A DNA stretch of 18,569 nt from Phenylobacterium aquaticum (GCF_947378715.1 NZ_CANCLE010000076.1:1-18569), one strand, 5' to 3'. Counted from the stretch's first letter, positions 1 through 8,338 are shown. The notes: generated by a model not told the origin, from the sequence alone. Program-made: numbers and translations.

Positions 1-846
1 GTCATCCCGTCGCGACCCGGGTTCGATCTGGTCGTGACCAAGGACGCCCTGGTCGCGGGCGTGCACTTCCAGCCCGACGAGCCGCCGGATCGGATCGCGC
101 GCCGGCTGTTGCGCGCCAATCTCTCCGACCTGGCCGCCAAGGCCGCCGCGCCCTTCGGCTATTTCCTGATGACCGCCTGGCCGCCCGGGTTCGACTGGAG
201 CCAACGCCAGGCCTTCGCTGAGGGCCTCAGGGAGGATGGCGCGACCTTCGACGTCTCCCTGCTGGGCGGCGACACAGTCGCGACCCCGGGGCCGTTGACG
301 GTCTCCATGACCCTGCTGGGCTGGGTCCCGGCCGGCCAGATGATCCGGCGCGCCGGCGCGCGGCCCGGGGACCTGGTGATCGTCAGCGGGCCGATCGGGG
401 ACGGTTGGCTGGACTGGGGACCGGGCGCGGGACAGCTCGACCGCCGCTGGCTCGCCGAGCCCTACCGCCTACCCAATCCGCGCCTGGACCTTCGGGATCT
501 CTTGCGCAGTCACGCGAGCGCGGCGGCCGATATTTCCGACGGCCTGATCGCCGACGCGGGCCATGTGGCGCGCGCCAGTGGGGTCTCCATGACCCTGGAC
601 CTCGATCGCATGCCAATCTCAGCCGCCGCCGAGGCCTGGCTGGCGACGCAAGCCGATCGGGCCGGCGGCCTGCAGCGGCTGGCGACCGGCGGCGATGATT
701 ATGAGCTTTTGCTCACCGCGCCGCCGGAGACCGCGACGCGTCTGGGGCTCCCCGTGATCGGCGAGGTTCAGGCCGGGCGGGGCGTGATCGCCCGTGCCGG
801 GGGCCGCGATCTGGATGTGGGAGCCGGCGGCTGGCGCCACCGCTGA
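1..846 (+). CDS. thiL: Thiamine-monophosphate kinase, 5'-truncated by window edge
   Basis: This enzyme phosphorylates thiamine monophosphate with ATP to give thiamine diphosphate, the last step of cofactor synthesis in the cytoplasm. The reading frame is open from base 1, so the N-terminus (roughly 40 residues compared with the usual ~325) lies outside the window; 281 residues remain. Visible family motifs are the DLVVTKDALVAGVHF segment at about 28-72, GGDT near 265-276, the RRAGARPGDLVIVSGPIG block near 346-400, DISDGLIADAGH near 529-564 and GGDDYELLL near 688-714, which are the metal- and nucleotide-binding signatures of the PurM/ThiL fold. The frame ends at TGA 844-846. In alphaproteobacteria thiL commonly follows nusB, which would lie just upstream; that is inference. 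The next gene is 138 bases away on the same strand. Confidence 0.95.
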   Translation, partial: VIPSRPGFDLVVTKDALVAGVHFQPDEPPDRIARRLLRANLSDLAAKAAAPFGYFLMTAWPPGFDWSQRQAFAEGLREDGATFDVSLLGGDTVATPGPLTVSMTLLGWVPAGQMIRRAGARPGDLVIVSGPIGDGWLDWGPGAGQLDRRWLAEPYRLPNPRLDLRDLLRSHASAAADISDGLIADAGHVARASGVSMTLDLDRMPISAAAEAWLATQADRAGGLQRLATGGDDYELLLTAPPETATRLGLPVIGEVQAGRGVIARAGGRDLDVGAGGWRHR

Positions 847-847
847 C

Positions 848-877
848 GCCCCGGGACAGGACGTCGCGGTTCGGGGC
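848..877 (+). terminator. Possible weak hairpin after thiL
   Basis: GCCCCG at 848-853 can pair with CGGGGC at 872-877, leaving an 18-base loop directly after the thiL stop codon. There is no run of T after the stem, so it is a poor intrinsic terminator and may be chance in GC-rich DNA. The rest of 847-984 holds no convincing gene or promoter. Confidence 0.2.
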
Positions 878-984
878 CCTTAACGAAGTGATCACCACGA
901 TGACCGATGGTTCGGAGGTCTTGAGTCGTTCCACGCGCCGAATGAGGCCCGCGGGCGGCCCGATGAGCTTCTGGATGGGACGAG

Positions 985-1443
985 ATGTCGGACGAAGCCC
1001 CCCTCGAAATGATCTCATTCCTGGTCAATGATCAGGCCTTCTGCCTCGACGTCTCGGTGATCCGCGAAATCCGCGGCTGGACCCCGGCGACCCCGCTGCC
1101 CGGCGCGCCGCTTGAGGTGCGCGGCGTGATCAACCTGCGCGGCGTGATCATGCCGGTCGTCGATCTCAAGGCCCGGCTGGACCAGGGTCTGACCGAACCT
1201 TCCAGCCGCCACGTGATCATCGTCCTGGAACTGGGGGACCGTCAGGCCGGCCTGCTGGTCGAGGCTGTGCAGGAAACCTTCAAGATCTCCCGCGACGCGC
1301 TGCAGCAGCCGCCGTCGCTCAGCGACCCGGCGGTGATCGGATTGGTCGGCGCCATCCTGTCCCTGGGCGGGCGCATGGTCAGCATGCTGGTGCCCGAAGC
1401 CCTGCTGCCGGAAAGCGCCATGGCCTCGGCCGTCGCGGCCTGA
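985..1443 (+). CDS. Stand-alone CheW-domain protein (chemotaxis adaptor-like)
   Basis: The 152-residue protein is a single CheW domain with almost nothing outside it. It shows the FLVNDQAFCLDVSVIREI opening strand, the VRGVINLRGVIMPVVDL core (about residues 46-63), the HVIIVLELGDRQAGLLVEAV strand pair and a C-terminal strand ending in SMLVPEALL. CheW adaptors join chemoreceptors to the histidine kinase CheA at the inner face of the membrane. No receptor, CheA or other che gene lies nearby, so the partner cannot be read from context. The ATG at 985 has GGGACGAG just upstream as a modest ribosome-binding site. The next gene starts four bases after the stop, so the two are probably cotranscribed. 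The domain call is firm; a role in classical chemotaxis, rather than another receptor-type array, is inference. Confidence 0.88.
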   Translation: MSDEAPLEMISFLVNDQAFCLDVSVIREIRGWTPATPLPGAPLEVRGVINLRGVIMPVVDLKARLDQGLTEPSSRHVIIVLELGDRQAGLLVEAVQETFKISRDALQQPPSLSDPAVIGLVGAILSLGGRMVSMLVPEALLPESAMASAVAA

Positions 1444-1447
1444 TCGC

Positions 1448-1915
1448 ATGCGCCGACGGATCCTGGCCTTCGCCGCAGGCGCCCTTCTGATCGCAGGGCC
1501 CGCCTTGGCCGCTGAGGGCGGCGGCAAGGACAAGGGAAAGGACAAGGAACCCACCCAATATGTCGATCTGCAGCCCGTGGGACTGCCGGTCGTCCTGAAC
1601 GGCCGCCTCATCAACTACATCTTCGTCTCGATCCGCATCCAGCTGACGCCCAACGCCAATGTCAGCAAGGTGCGGACGAAGGAGCCCTATTTCCGCGACG
1701 CCCTGGTCAAGCTCGGCCACCGCACGCCGTTCACCAATCCCAAGAGCTACATGACCCTCGACATGCCCCGGCTGAAGGCGGTGTTCGGGCAGGAGGCCAG
1801 CGCGATTGCGGGCCCCGGCAATGTGCAGTCCATCGACGTGATGGCCGAGACGCCGCAGAAAACCAGCGGGCTGCCGCATCCAGACGGCGGAAAAACGACC
1901 ACCATTCAGCCCTGA
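1448..1915 (+). CDS. Small exported protein with FliL-like sequence pattern
   Basis: The 155-residue protein begins with RRR and a hydrophobic stretch ending in GPALA, a typical signal peptide with likely cleavage after residue 21, followed by a Lys/Gly/Asp-rich linker (about residues 23-35). The mature part reads YVDLQPVGLPVVLNGR, then a basic YIFVSIRIQL strand, then KVRTKEPYFRDALVKLG. That order (an acidic-strand motif, a second strand, then a charged helix holding the pattern of residues preceding RDALL) resembles the periplasmic domain of flagellar FliL, but FliL keeps its N-terminal segment as a membrane anchor, whereas this one looks cleavable. I do not recognise it as a named gene. It lies four bases after the CheW-domain gene and is likely cotranscribed with it. 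The C-terminal 25 residues are Pro/Gly/Thr-rich and probably disordered. Function is unknown. Confidence 0.8.
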   Translation: MRRRILAFAAGALLIAGPALAAEGGGKDKGKDKEPTQYVDLQPVGLPVVLNGRLINYIFVSIRIQLTPNANVSKVRTKEPYFRDALVKLGHRTPFTNPKSYMTLDMPRLKAVFGQEASAIAGPGNVQSIDVMAETPQKTSGLPHPDGGKTTTIQP

Positions 1916-2000
1916 CACCGGTCCCGGCGCCTCGCCAGGGACGGGTCCCGCCAGCCATTTCGCGCGGATCCATGAGCAGTGTTGCTTCGGCGCATCAGTT

Positions 2001-2026
2001 TTGGCATTTTCCCACGTCTCAATTAG
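2001..2026 (+). promoter_or_regulatory. Weak candidate hppA promoter
   Basis: TTGGCAT at 2001-2007 followed after 10 bases by an AT-richer TCTCAATT (2017-2024) loosely fits the Caulobacter housekeeping pattern TTGACGS-N10-14-GCTANAWC, matching about 5 of 8 in the second box. It is the only relatively AT-rich stretch in the 231-base gap before hppA. Low confidence because both boxes deviate. Confidence 0.25.
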
Positions 2027-2079
2027 GGGCGCACGACGAGGCGTCCCAGTTCTGGGGAAACAACAGGGGCCGGGAACAA

Positions 2080-2138
2080 TGCGATTGCAGCGCGTTTTGG
2101 CTGTGATCGCCCCCCCTCCGCGCAATCGCAAAGGGGCG
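2080..2138 (+). promoter_or_regulatory. Structured 5' leader of hppA, alternative hairpins over the ribosome-binding site
   Basis: TGCGATTGC at 2080-2088 pairs perfectly with GCAATCGCA at 2122-2130, and three further pairs form past a bulged A. This stem ends immediately before the AAGGGG ribosome-binding site (2131-2136). Inside its loop, CGCCCC at 2108-2113 can instead pair with GGGGCG at 2133-2138, which would cover the ribosome-binding site and is incompatible with the first stem. The two pairings are seen directly in the sequence; a switching role is inference. Confidence 0.4.
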
Positions 2139-2146
2139 CTTTAATC

Positions 2147-4306
2147 ATGAGTCTTACGCTTACGCTGGTGATCGCAGCCGGTGCATTGGCGGTGTTGTAC
2201 GGGATCGTACAGACCGCCTCGCTGTTGCGGGCCTCGCCAGGCAATGCCCGCATGCAGGAGATCGCCGCCGCCATTCAGGAGGGCGCGCAGGCCTATCTGA
2301 AGCGGCAATATACGGCCATCGCCATGGTCGGGGTGGTGGTGCTGTTCGCGCTCTACTTCCTGATCGGGATCTATTCCGCTGCGGGCTTCCTGATCGGCTC
2401 GGTGCTCTCGGGCGCCGCCGGTTTCGCCGGCATGCTGATCTCGGTGCGCGCTAATGTGCGGACCGCCCAGGCCGCATCGGAGAGCCTCGCCAAGGGCCTG
2501 AAGCTCGCCTTCACCTCCGGGGCCATCACCGGCCTGCTGGTCGCGGGCTTCGCCCTGATCGGGGTGGCGGGCTATTACGCCTTCCTGACCGAGCACCAGG
2601 GCCTGGCCGGGTCCGACCGCCACGTCATCGACGGTCTGGTGTCGCTGGGCTTCGGCGCCTCGCTGATCTCGATCTTCGCCCGCCTCGGCGGCGGCATCTT
2701 CACCAAGGGCGCCGACGTTGGCGGCGACATGGTGGGCAAGGTGGAAGCCGGCATCCCCGAGGATGACCCGCGCAACGCCGCGACCATCGCCGACAATGTG
2801 GGCGACAATGTCGGCGACTGCGCCGGCATGGCCGCCGACCTGTTCGAGACCTATGCGGTGACCACGGTCGCCACCATGGTGCTGGCCGCGATCTTCTTCG
2901 GCGGCTCGGCCCTGCTCGGCAACATCATGCTGCTGCCGCTGGCGATCTGCGGCGTCTGCATCATCACCTCGATCATCGGCACCTTCGCCGTTCGCCTGGG
3001 CAAGTCAGGCTCGATCATGGGCGCGCTCTATCAGGGCCTGATCGTGACCGGCGTGCTCTCCGCGATCGCGCTCTGGTTCCTGATCCCCTCGCTGGTCACC
3101 GGCGACCTGACGGTCAATGTCGGCACGCCGCTGGAAAAGACCTTCAACGCCATGTCGCTGTTCTACTGCTCCATGGCGGGCCTGGTGATCACGGCGCTGA
3201 TCGTGATGATCACCGAGTACTACACCGGCACCAACTTCCGCCCGGTGAAATCGGTGGCCCAGGCTTCGGTCTCCGGCCACGGCACCAACGTGATCCAGGG
3301 CCTGGCCATGAGCCTTGAATCCACGGCCGCTCCGGCCCTGGTGATCATCGTCGGCATCATCGTCACCTACAATCTGGCGGGCCTGTTCGGCATCGCCATC
3401 GCCACGACCGCCATGCTGTCGCTGGCGGGCTTTGTCGTCGCCCTGGACGCCTTTGGTCCGGTCACCGACAACGCCGGCGGCATCGCCGAGATGGCCGGTC
3501 TTCCGAAGGAAGTCCGCGTCACGACCGACGCCCTCGACGCCGTCGGCAACACCACCAAGGCGGTCACCAAGGGCTATGCGATCGGTTCCGCCGGTCTCGG
3601 CGCCCTGGTGCTGTTCGCGGCCTACACCGAGGACCTGAAGTACTTCGCGGCCAATGCGACGCCGGGCTCGTTCTTCGACGGCCTGGGCGCGGTCGCCTTC
3701 GATCTGTCCAACCCCTATGTCGTGGTCGGCCTGCTGTTCGGGGGGCTTCTGCCCTTCCTGTTCGGTGGCATGTCGATGACCGCCGTGGGCCGCGCCGCCC
3801 AGTCGGTCGTGGTCGAGGTCCGTCGCCAGTTCCGCGAGAACCCCGGCATCATGACGGGTGAGGTGAAGCCGGAATACGGCCGCGCCGTGGACATCCTGAC
3901 CAAGGCCGCGATCAAGGAGATGATCGTGCCCTCCCTGCTGCCGGTGGCCAGCCCGATCGTGCTGTTCTTCGCCATCAACGCCATTGCCGGGAAGGTCGAC
4001 GCTTTCGCCTGCCTCGGCGCCATGCTGATGGGGGTGATCGTCACCGGTCTGTTCGTCGCCATCTCGATGACCTCGGGCGGCGGCGCGTGGGACAACGCCA
4101 AGAAGGTGATCGAAGAAGGCTTCACCGACAGTGACGGCGTCCTGCATGGCAAGGGTTCGGAGGCTCACAAGGCCGCCGTGACCGGCGACACCGTCGGCGA
4201 CCCCTACAAGGACACCTCGGGTCCCGCCGTGAACCCGATGATCAAGATCACCAACATCGTGGCTCTGCTGCTGCTGGCGATCCTGGCCCGGGGCGTGATC
4301 CACTAG
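2147..4306 (+). CDS. hppA: K+-independent membrane-bound proton-pumping pyrophosphatase
   Basis: This integral membrane pump couples hydrolysis of inorganic pyrophosphate to proton export. The 719 residues match the usual family length and are mostly transmembrane helices. The substrate site is shown by GADVGGDMVGKVEAGIPEDDPRN at about 188-210 (the usual form is DVGADLVGKVE, so Ala is Gly here), then DNVGDNVGDCAGMAADLFE at 216-234. A second acidic cluster, DAFGPVTDNAGGIAEMAG, lies at 434-451, and GDTVGDPYKDTSGPA is near the C-terminus. GNTTKAVTKG at 468-477 has Lys471 and Thr474, the pair that marks K+-independent enzymes; K+-dependent ones have Ala at the first position. The start ATG has AAGGGG ten bases upstream inside a foldable leader. 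The gene stands alone and converges on the kdp operon, from which it is separated by a strong hairpin. Confidence 0.97.
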   Translation: MSLTLTLVIAAGALAVLYGIVQTASLLRASPGNARMQEIAAAIQEGAQAYLKRQYTAIAMVGVVVLFALYFLIGIYSAAGFLIGSVLSGAAGFAGMLISVRANVRTAQAASESLAKGLKLAFTSGAITGLLVAGFALIGVAGYYAFLTEHQGLAGSDRHVIDGLVSLGFGASLISIFARLGGGIFTKGADVGGDMVGKVEAGIPEDDPRNAATIADNVGDNVGDCAGMAADLFETYAVTTVATMVLAAIFFGGSALLGNIMLLPLAICGVCIITSIIGTFAVRLGKSGSIMGALYQGLIVTGVLSAIALWFLIPSLVTGDLTVNVGTPLEKTFNAMSLFYCSMAGLVITALIVMITEYYTGTNFRPVKSVAQASVSGHGTNVIQGLAMSLESTAAPALVIIVGIIVTYNLAGLFGIAIATTAMLSLAGFVVALDAFGPVTDNAGGIAEMAGLPKEVRVTTDALDAVGNTTKAVTKGYAIGSAGLGALVLFAAYTEDLKYFAANATPGSFFDGLGAVAFDLSNPYVVVGLLFGGLLPFLFGGMSMTAVGRAAQSVVVEVRRQFRENPGIMTGEVKPEYGRAVDILTKAAIKEMIVPSLLPVASPIVLFFAINAIAGKVDAFACLGAMLMGVIVTGLFVAISMTSGGGAWDNAKKVIEEGFTDSDGVLHGKGSEAHKAAVTGDTVGDPYKDTSGPAVNPMIKITNIVALLLLAILARGVIH

Positions 4307-4335
4307 AGGATCGATCACCCTGGTCTGAAACGACC

Positions 4336-4370
4336 GACGCCCCGGAGAGCGATCTCCGGGGCGTCTTCTT
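4336..4370. terminator. Bidirectional intrinsic terminator between hppA and kdpE
   Basis: A perfect 13-bp stem (4336-4348 with 4353-4365, arms GACGCCCCGGAGA and TCTCCGGGGCGTC) closes a GCGA tetraloop of the stable GNRA class. On the plus strand it is followed by TTCTT; on the minus strand by GGTCGTTT. It sits between the stop codons of the convergent hppA and kdpE, 30 bases after the former and four before the latter, so it can end both transcripts. Confidence 0.85.
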
Positions 4371-4373
4371 ATG

Positions 4374-5063
4374 TCAGCCCAGCCAGCGGTAGCCGACCCC
4401 GGGCTCGGTGGCGATCAGGGTAGGGGCGGATGGATCCGGCTCGATCTTCTGGCGCAGCTGGGCGATGAACACCCGCAGGTACTGGACGTCCTCGGTGTGG
4501 GCAGGCCCCCAGACGGCGGTCAGCAGCTGGCGGTGGGTGACCACCTTGCCCGATCCCTCGACCAGCTGGACCAGCAGGTCATATTCCTTCGGCGACAGGT
4601 GCAGGGCGACGCCGGCCTTGCTGACCAGCCGCTTGATCATGTCGATGCGCAGGTCGCCGGCCTCGACGATCGGCTCCGCGCCGACCCTGTGCAGCCTGTG
4701 GCGCATCGCGACCCTCAGGCGGGCCAGCAGCTCGCCCACCCCGAACGGCTTTTCCACATAGTCGTCGGCCCCGAGGTCAAGGGCGTCGATCTTCTCGGTC
4801 TCGCGATCGCGGGCCGACAGGATCAGGATAGGGCCGTCATAGAAGGCCCGCGCCTTCTCCAGGGCCGCCTTGCCGTCCATGTCAGGCAGGCCGAGATCCA
4901 GCACCACGGCGTCGGGCGCCTTGCGGGCGATCTCGCGCAGGCCCTCGGTGGCGGTGTCGGCGCGGACATGCTCATAGCCGGCAGCCTCCAGGGCCGGACC
5001 CAGGAAGCGGTGGATCTGCGGCTCGTCGTCGATCACCAGCACGCGCGGCTTATGGGCGCTCAC
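4374..5063 (-). CDS. kdpE: KdpE response regulator, OmpR family
   Basis: KdpE is the DNA-binding partner of the kinase KdpD and turns on kdp expression when potassium is limiting. The 229-residue protein has an N-terminal receiver domain with the acidic pair Asp12-Asp13, phosphoacceptor Asp56 in VVLDLGLPDMDG, Ser83 and Lys105 (EKPF). A winged-helix domain follows from about 135, with LSPKEYDLLVQLV, the recognition region TEDVQYLRVFIAQLRQKIEPD, and the hairpin GVGYRWLG at the end. Both domains and all switch residues are intact. The start is GTG at 5063, and GTGA overlaps the kdpD stop by four bases, so the two are translationally coupled. It is the last gene of the operon and ends right at a strong terminator. 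Confidence 0.96.
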   Translation of the reverse strand: MSAHKPRVLVIDDEPQIHRFLGPALEAAGYEHVRADTATEGLREIARKAPDAVVLDLGLPDMDGKAALEKARAFYDGPILILSARDRETEKIDALDLGADDYVEKPFGVGELLARLRVAMRHRLHRVGAEPIVEAGDLRIDMIKRLVSKAGVALHLSPKEYDLLVQLVEGSGKVVTHRQLLTAVWGPAHTEDVQYLRVFIAQLRQKIEPDPSAPTLIATEPGVGYRWLG

Positions 5064-7741
5064 AGCAGCTGCTCCGGGGTCTGGTGTTCCTTGGGCAGGC
5101 TGATCAGGATTCGGGTGCCGCGTCCGTCATGGATCGGACTGGCGGCGGCGATGCGGCCGCCCATGGCCTCGACAAAGCCCTTGGAAATGGCGAGGCCCAG
5201 GCCCGCGCCCTTGCCGCGGTCGGTGGCCTCCTCCATGCGCCGGAACTTCTCGAACACCCGTTCCAGCTCGGCCGTCGGGATCCCGCGCCCCTCGTCCTCG
5301 ATGGCGATCACCACATTGGCGCGGTCTTCATAGGCCGCCACCTCGATGCGCGACCCATCGGGGCTATAGGCCACCGCATTCTCCAGGATGTTGACCAGGG
5401 CCTGTTCCAGCAGCGAAGGATCGGCCTTCACCATGGTCAGTTCGGGCGGGAAGTCGCGGATGATCTGGCGGGTCTCCAACCGGCGCGAGACCCGATCCAC
5501 GGCGGCGCGCAGCACGTCGCGCAGATCGACCCAGTCGCGACGGGTGACCAGGGCGCCGCCCTCCAGCCGGGTCATGTCCAGCAGGTCGCCGACATAGCGG
5601 TTCAGCCGCTCCGCCTCTTCGCGGATCGACAGCATCAGGTCGCGCTGCGTCGCCTTGTCCAGCGACTTGCCATAGTCGAGCAGGGTGGTGACCGAGCCCA
5701 GCACGGTCGAGAGCGGGGTGCGCAGGTCATGGCTGACCGAGTTCAGCAGGGCTGAGCGCAGGCGGTCGGAGCGCAGCAGCGCCTGGGCGTCGGCGGCCTG
5801 GGCGGCGAATTCGGCGCGCTCCAGGGCGACGGCCCCCTGGTCGAGCAGGGCGCCGACGAAGCGGGCGTCCTCCTCCGCCTGGACGGCGTGGGGCTCGACA
5901 CCGGCGACCCCGGCCCGCGCCTTGCCGCCCTGCAGGGGCCGGAAGGTCCAGGCGGAATTGGGCAGGGTGCCGGTGCCGGCCCCGGCGGGTTCGCCCTTTT
6001 CCCAGGCCCAGCGGGCGGCGGCGAAGTCCATGGAGGTGAGGGCGTCCAGAGGCGGCGCCGCCGCGCTCAGCACGATGTCGTCCTCTCCGGGCGTCAGCAC
6101 CACGGCCGCGCCATTGGTGGCGGCGGCCAATTGCTCGGCCAGGACCTGGGCGGCGGCGGCATGGCCGACAGCGGAGGACAGCCGGCGGCTCGCGGCCAGC
6201 AGGGCGGCGACGGCGGCGGCCCGCCGCGACACCGCGCGGCCCTGGTCGCGCACCCGGCCGGTCAGCCAGCCGGTGACCAGGGCGGCGACGAAGAACACCG
6301 CGAAGGTCAGGACATCCGCCGGATGGCCGATCCAGATGGTCAGCCGCGGGTCGAGAAAGAAGAAGTTGTAGACGAAGGCCGAGACCGCCGCCGCAGTCAG
6401 CGCCGGCCACAGGCCGAGCGTCAGGCCGCTGGCCAGCACCCCCAGCATGAAGAACATCGCCAGATTGGCGTCGTCGCTGATCCGGTCGGTGAGCGCGGCC
6501 ACGGCGGTCGCCAGCCCGACCAGGCCCAGGGCGCCCAGATGCCCCATCCAGGGCCAGCTCCTCAGGCTTCGACGCGGCGTACGCGGCGCGGCGGGCTCCG
6601 CCTCGGCCTGCTCGGTGACCACATGCAGGGCCGCGCCCTGGGAGGCGTCCAGCAGCGAGGTGATCAGCGATTTGCGGAACGGGTTGCGTCGGGGCAGCGT
6701 CGACTTGCCGACCACGATCTGGGTGACGTTGTTCAGCCGCGCATAGTCCAGGGTCGCGGTGACCAGGTCGTCGCCGGTCAAGACGACGGTCGAGCCGCCG
6801 AGCTGGTCGGCCAGCTTCAGGGCGTCATTGAGCCGGGCCGAGGCCGTGGGCGAGGGGGCGGGGGCGTTGGGCCGCTCGACATGGGCGACCACCCAGGGCG
6901 CATCCATCATCATGTCCGAGAGCCGCCGCCCGGCCCGCACCAGGCTGCCGGCCACGGCGTCTGGCCCCACCAGCACCAGGATGCGTTCCCCCGCCGCCCA
7001 CGGTCCCTGGACGCCGGCGCGCTTCATGGCCCCCAGCAGCTGGTCATCGACGGTCTGGGCCGCCCGGCGCAGGGCCAGTTCGCGCAAGGCCGTCAGGTTC
7101 TCGGGCTTGAAGAACCGCTCGGCCGCGATGCGGGCGGTGTCGGCCATGTAGACCTTGCCCTCGGCCATGCGCTGGCGAAGCTCGGAGGGGGTGATGTCGA
7201 TCAGTTCGATCTCGTCGGCCCGCGACAGGGCCGAGTCCGGCACGGTCTCGCGTTGCCGCACCCCGGTGATCCGCCAGACCACCTCTTTCAGGCTCTCCAG
7301 GTGCTGGACATTGAGCGTGGTCCAGACGTCGATCCCGGCGCCCAGGATCTCCTCGACGTCCTGCCAGCGTTTCTCATGGCGGGAACCAGGCACATTGCTG
7401 TGCGCATATTCATCGACCAGCAGCAGCTCAGGCCGCCGCGCGATCGCCCCGTCGATATCGAATTCCAGGAGGGTGCGGCCGCGATAGTCGATCGGCGCGC
7501 GGCCCATCACGTCCAGTCCGCGCAACAGGGACTGGGTCTCGCGCCGGCCATGGGTCTCGACCACACCCACCACGACGTCGCCGCCCTCGGCCTTTCGGCG
7601 TCGGGCGGCGCGCAGCATCTCGTAGGTCTTGCCGACCCCGGGCGCCATGCCCAGGAAGACCTTCAGTCGCCCCCGACCAGGACGCGGCGTGGCGGCGAGC
7701 AGGGCGTCAGGGTCGGGGCGGAGCGGTTCGTCAGGGCTCAT
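5060..7741 (-). CDS. kdpD: KdpD sensor histidine kinase
   Basis: KdpD is a membrane sensor kinase that controls the Kdp potassium pump by phosphorylating KdpE. It has 893 residues, essentially the length of the E. coli protein. In order: an N-terminal KdpD domain with Walker A GMAPGVGKT (31-39) and Walker B-like LLLVDEYAHSN (106-116; the family usually has DELAHTN), a universal-stress-like domain (about 253-375) ending near GKSTLPRRNPFRKS, four closely spaced membrane segments (about 400-495, DUF4118), a GAF-like linker (about 520-640), and the kinase core. The core has His671 in SVSHDLRTPLS, Asn788 in the N box, DEGRGI (816-821) and GKGAGLGL (843-850). All catalytic boxes are intact. ATGA overlaps the kdpC stop by four bases and its own stop overlaps kdpE, so kdpC-kdpD-kdpE form one coupled unit. 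Confidence 0.97.
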   Translation of the reverse strand: MSPDEPLRPDPDALLAATPRPGRGRLKVFLGMAPGVGKTYEMLRAARRRKAEGGDVVVGVVETHGRRETQSLLRGLDVMGRAPIDYRGRTLLEFDIDGAIARRPELLLVDEYAHSNVPGSRHEKRWQDVEEILGAGIDVWTTLNVQHLESLKEVVWRITGVRQRETVPDSALSRADEIELIDITPSELRQRMAEGKVYMADTARIAAERFFKPENLTALRELALRRAAQTVDDQLLGAMKRAGVQGPWAAGERILVLVGPDAVAGSLVRAGRRLSDMMMDAPWVVAHVERPNAPAPSPTASARLNDALKLADQLGGSTVVLTGDDLVTATLDYARLNNVTQIVVGKSTLPRRNPFRKSLITSLLDASQGAALHVVTEQAEAEPAAPRTPRRSLRSWPWMGHLGALGLVGLATAVAALTDRISDDANLAMFFMLGVLASGLTLGLWPALTAAAVSAFVYNFFFLDPRLTIWIGHPADVLTFAVFFVAALVTGWLTGRVRDQGRAVSRRAAAVAALLAASRRLSSAVGHAAAAQVLAEQLAAATNGAAVVLTPGEDDIVLSAAAPPLDALTSMDFAAARWAWEKGEPAGAGTGTLPNSAWTFRPLQGGKARAGVAGVEPHAVQAEEDARFVGALLDQGAVALERAEFAAQAADAQALLRSDRLRSALLNSVSHDLRTPLSTVLGSVTTLLDYGKSLDKATQRDLMLSIREEAERLNRYVGDLLDMTRLEGGALVTRRDWVDLRDVLRAAVDRVSRRLETRQIIRDFPPELTMVKADPSLLEQALVNILENAVAYSPDGSRIEVAAYEDRANVVIAIEDEGRGIPTAELERVFEKFRRMEEATDRGKGAGLGLAISKGFVEAMGGRIAAASPIHDGRGTRILISLPKEHQTPEQLL

Positions 7742-8328
7742 GCGGCCGGAGCGTGACGCACCGGGTAGCGGGCGTCGAGAGCCAGGTTGACCTTCAGCAC
7801 ATTGACATGCGGCTGGCCCAGCACACCCAGGGTCCGCCCCTCGGTATTGGCGGCGATGACCGCCTCGACCTCGCTGGCCTTGACCCCCCGCGCCTGGGCC
7901 ACCCGGGCGACCTGGAAGGCGGCGTAGTCGGGGGTGATGTGCGGATCGAGCCCTGACGCCGAGGTGGTCAGGGCATCGGCGGGGACAGGCGTCCCGGGAC
8001 GATCGGCGCCGACGGCCTTGGCGCTGTCGCCCTCGCGCTTGATCAGGTCGGGATTGAGCGGGCCGAGGTTGGAGCCGGAGGAGGCCGAGGCGTCATAGCC
8101 ATTGGTCCCGGCCGCCGAGGGCCGCGAGTGCAGATACTCAGCCCTGGCGAAGGTCTGGCCGATCAGCTCGGAGCCGATCACCTGGCCGCCGGAGCGGATC
8201 AGGCTGCCGCCGGCCTGCCAGGGGAACAGGAGCTGGCTGACGCCGGTGACGGCCAGGGGATAGGCCACCCCCAGCAGCAGGGTGAAGAAGACCGTCGTGA
8301 CGATCGCGGGACGAAGGGAGGCGAGCAT
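7738..8328 (-). CDS. kdpC: KdpC, potassium-transporting ATPase subunit C
   Basis: KdpC is the single-span, periplasm-facing subunit of the KdpFABC potassium pump and is needed for assembly and nucleotide affinity. The 196-residue protein has one N-terminal membrane segment (about 8-32) and then the soluble domain with GSELIGQTF, YLHSRPSAAGTNGYD and SGGSN-type SSGSNLGPLNPDLI signatures, and a C-terminal HVNVLKVNLAL block. Length and motifs are normal. ATG 8328 is preceded by AGGAG (8336-8340) at a good distance, and that site overlaps the stop codon of the 26-aa ORF just upstream. Its own stop overlaps the kdpD start (ATGA). Confidence 0.96.
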   Translation of the reverse strand: MLASLRPAIVTTVFFTLLLGVAYPLAVTGVSQLLFPWQAGGSLIRSGGQVIGSELIGQTFARAEYLHSRPSAAGTNGYDASASSGSNLGPLNPDLIKREGDSAKAVGADRPGTPVPADALTTSASGLDPHITPDYAAFQVARVAQARGVKASEVEAVIAANTEGRTLGVLGQPHVNVLKVNLALDARYPVRHAPAA

Positions 8329-8338
8329 GGATACGCTC

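Noticed and set aside
900..1031. 43-codon ORF between thiL and the CheW-domain gene
   Set aside because: It overlaps the CheW gene by 47 bases, has no ribosome-binding site, and its Arg/Pro/Gly-rich translation looks non-coding.
1921..1942. GTCCC/GGGAC pairing after the FliL-like gene as a terminator
   Set aside because: Only five base pairs with a 12-base loop and no T run; expected by chance in this base composition.
1972..2106. 44-codon ORF in the hppA leader
   Set aside because: Composition (many Trp, Gln, His, Cys) is unlike coding DNA here and it would run through the candidate promoter and leader stem.
5888..7756. 622-codon open frame antisense to kdpD, and similar frames opposite hppA (3005-4318) and kdpA (10505-11797)
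   Set aside because: Same bias effect; no start context, no domain, and fully covered by intact genes on the other strand.
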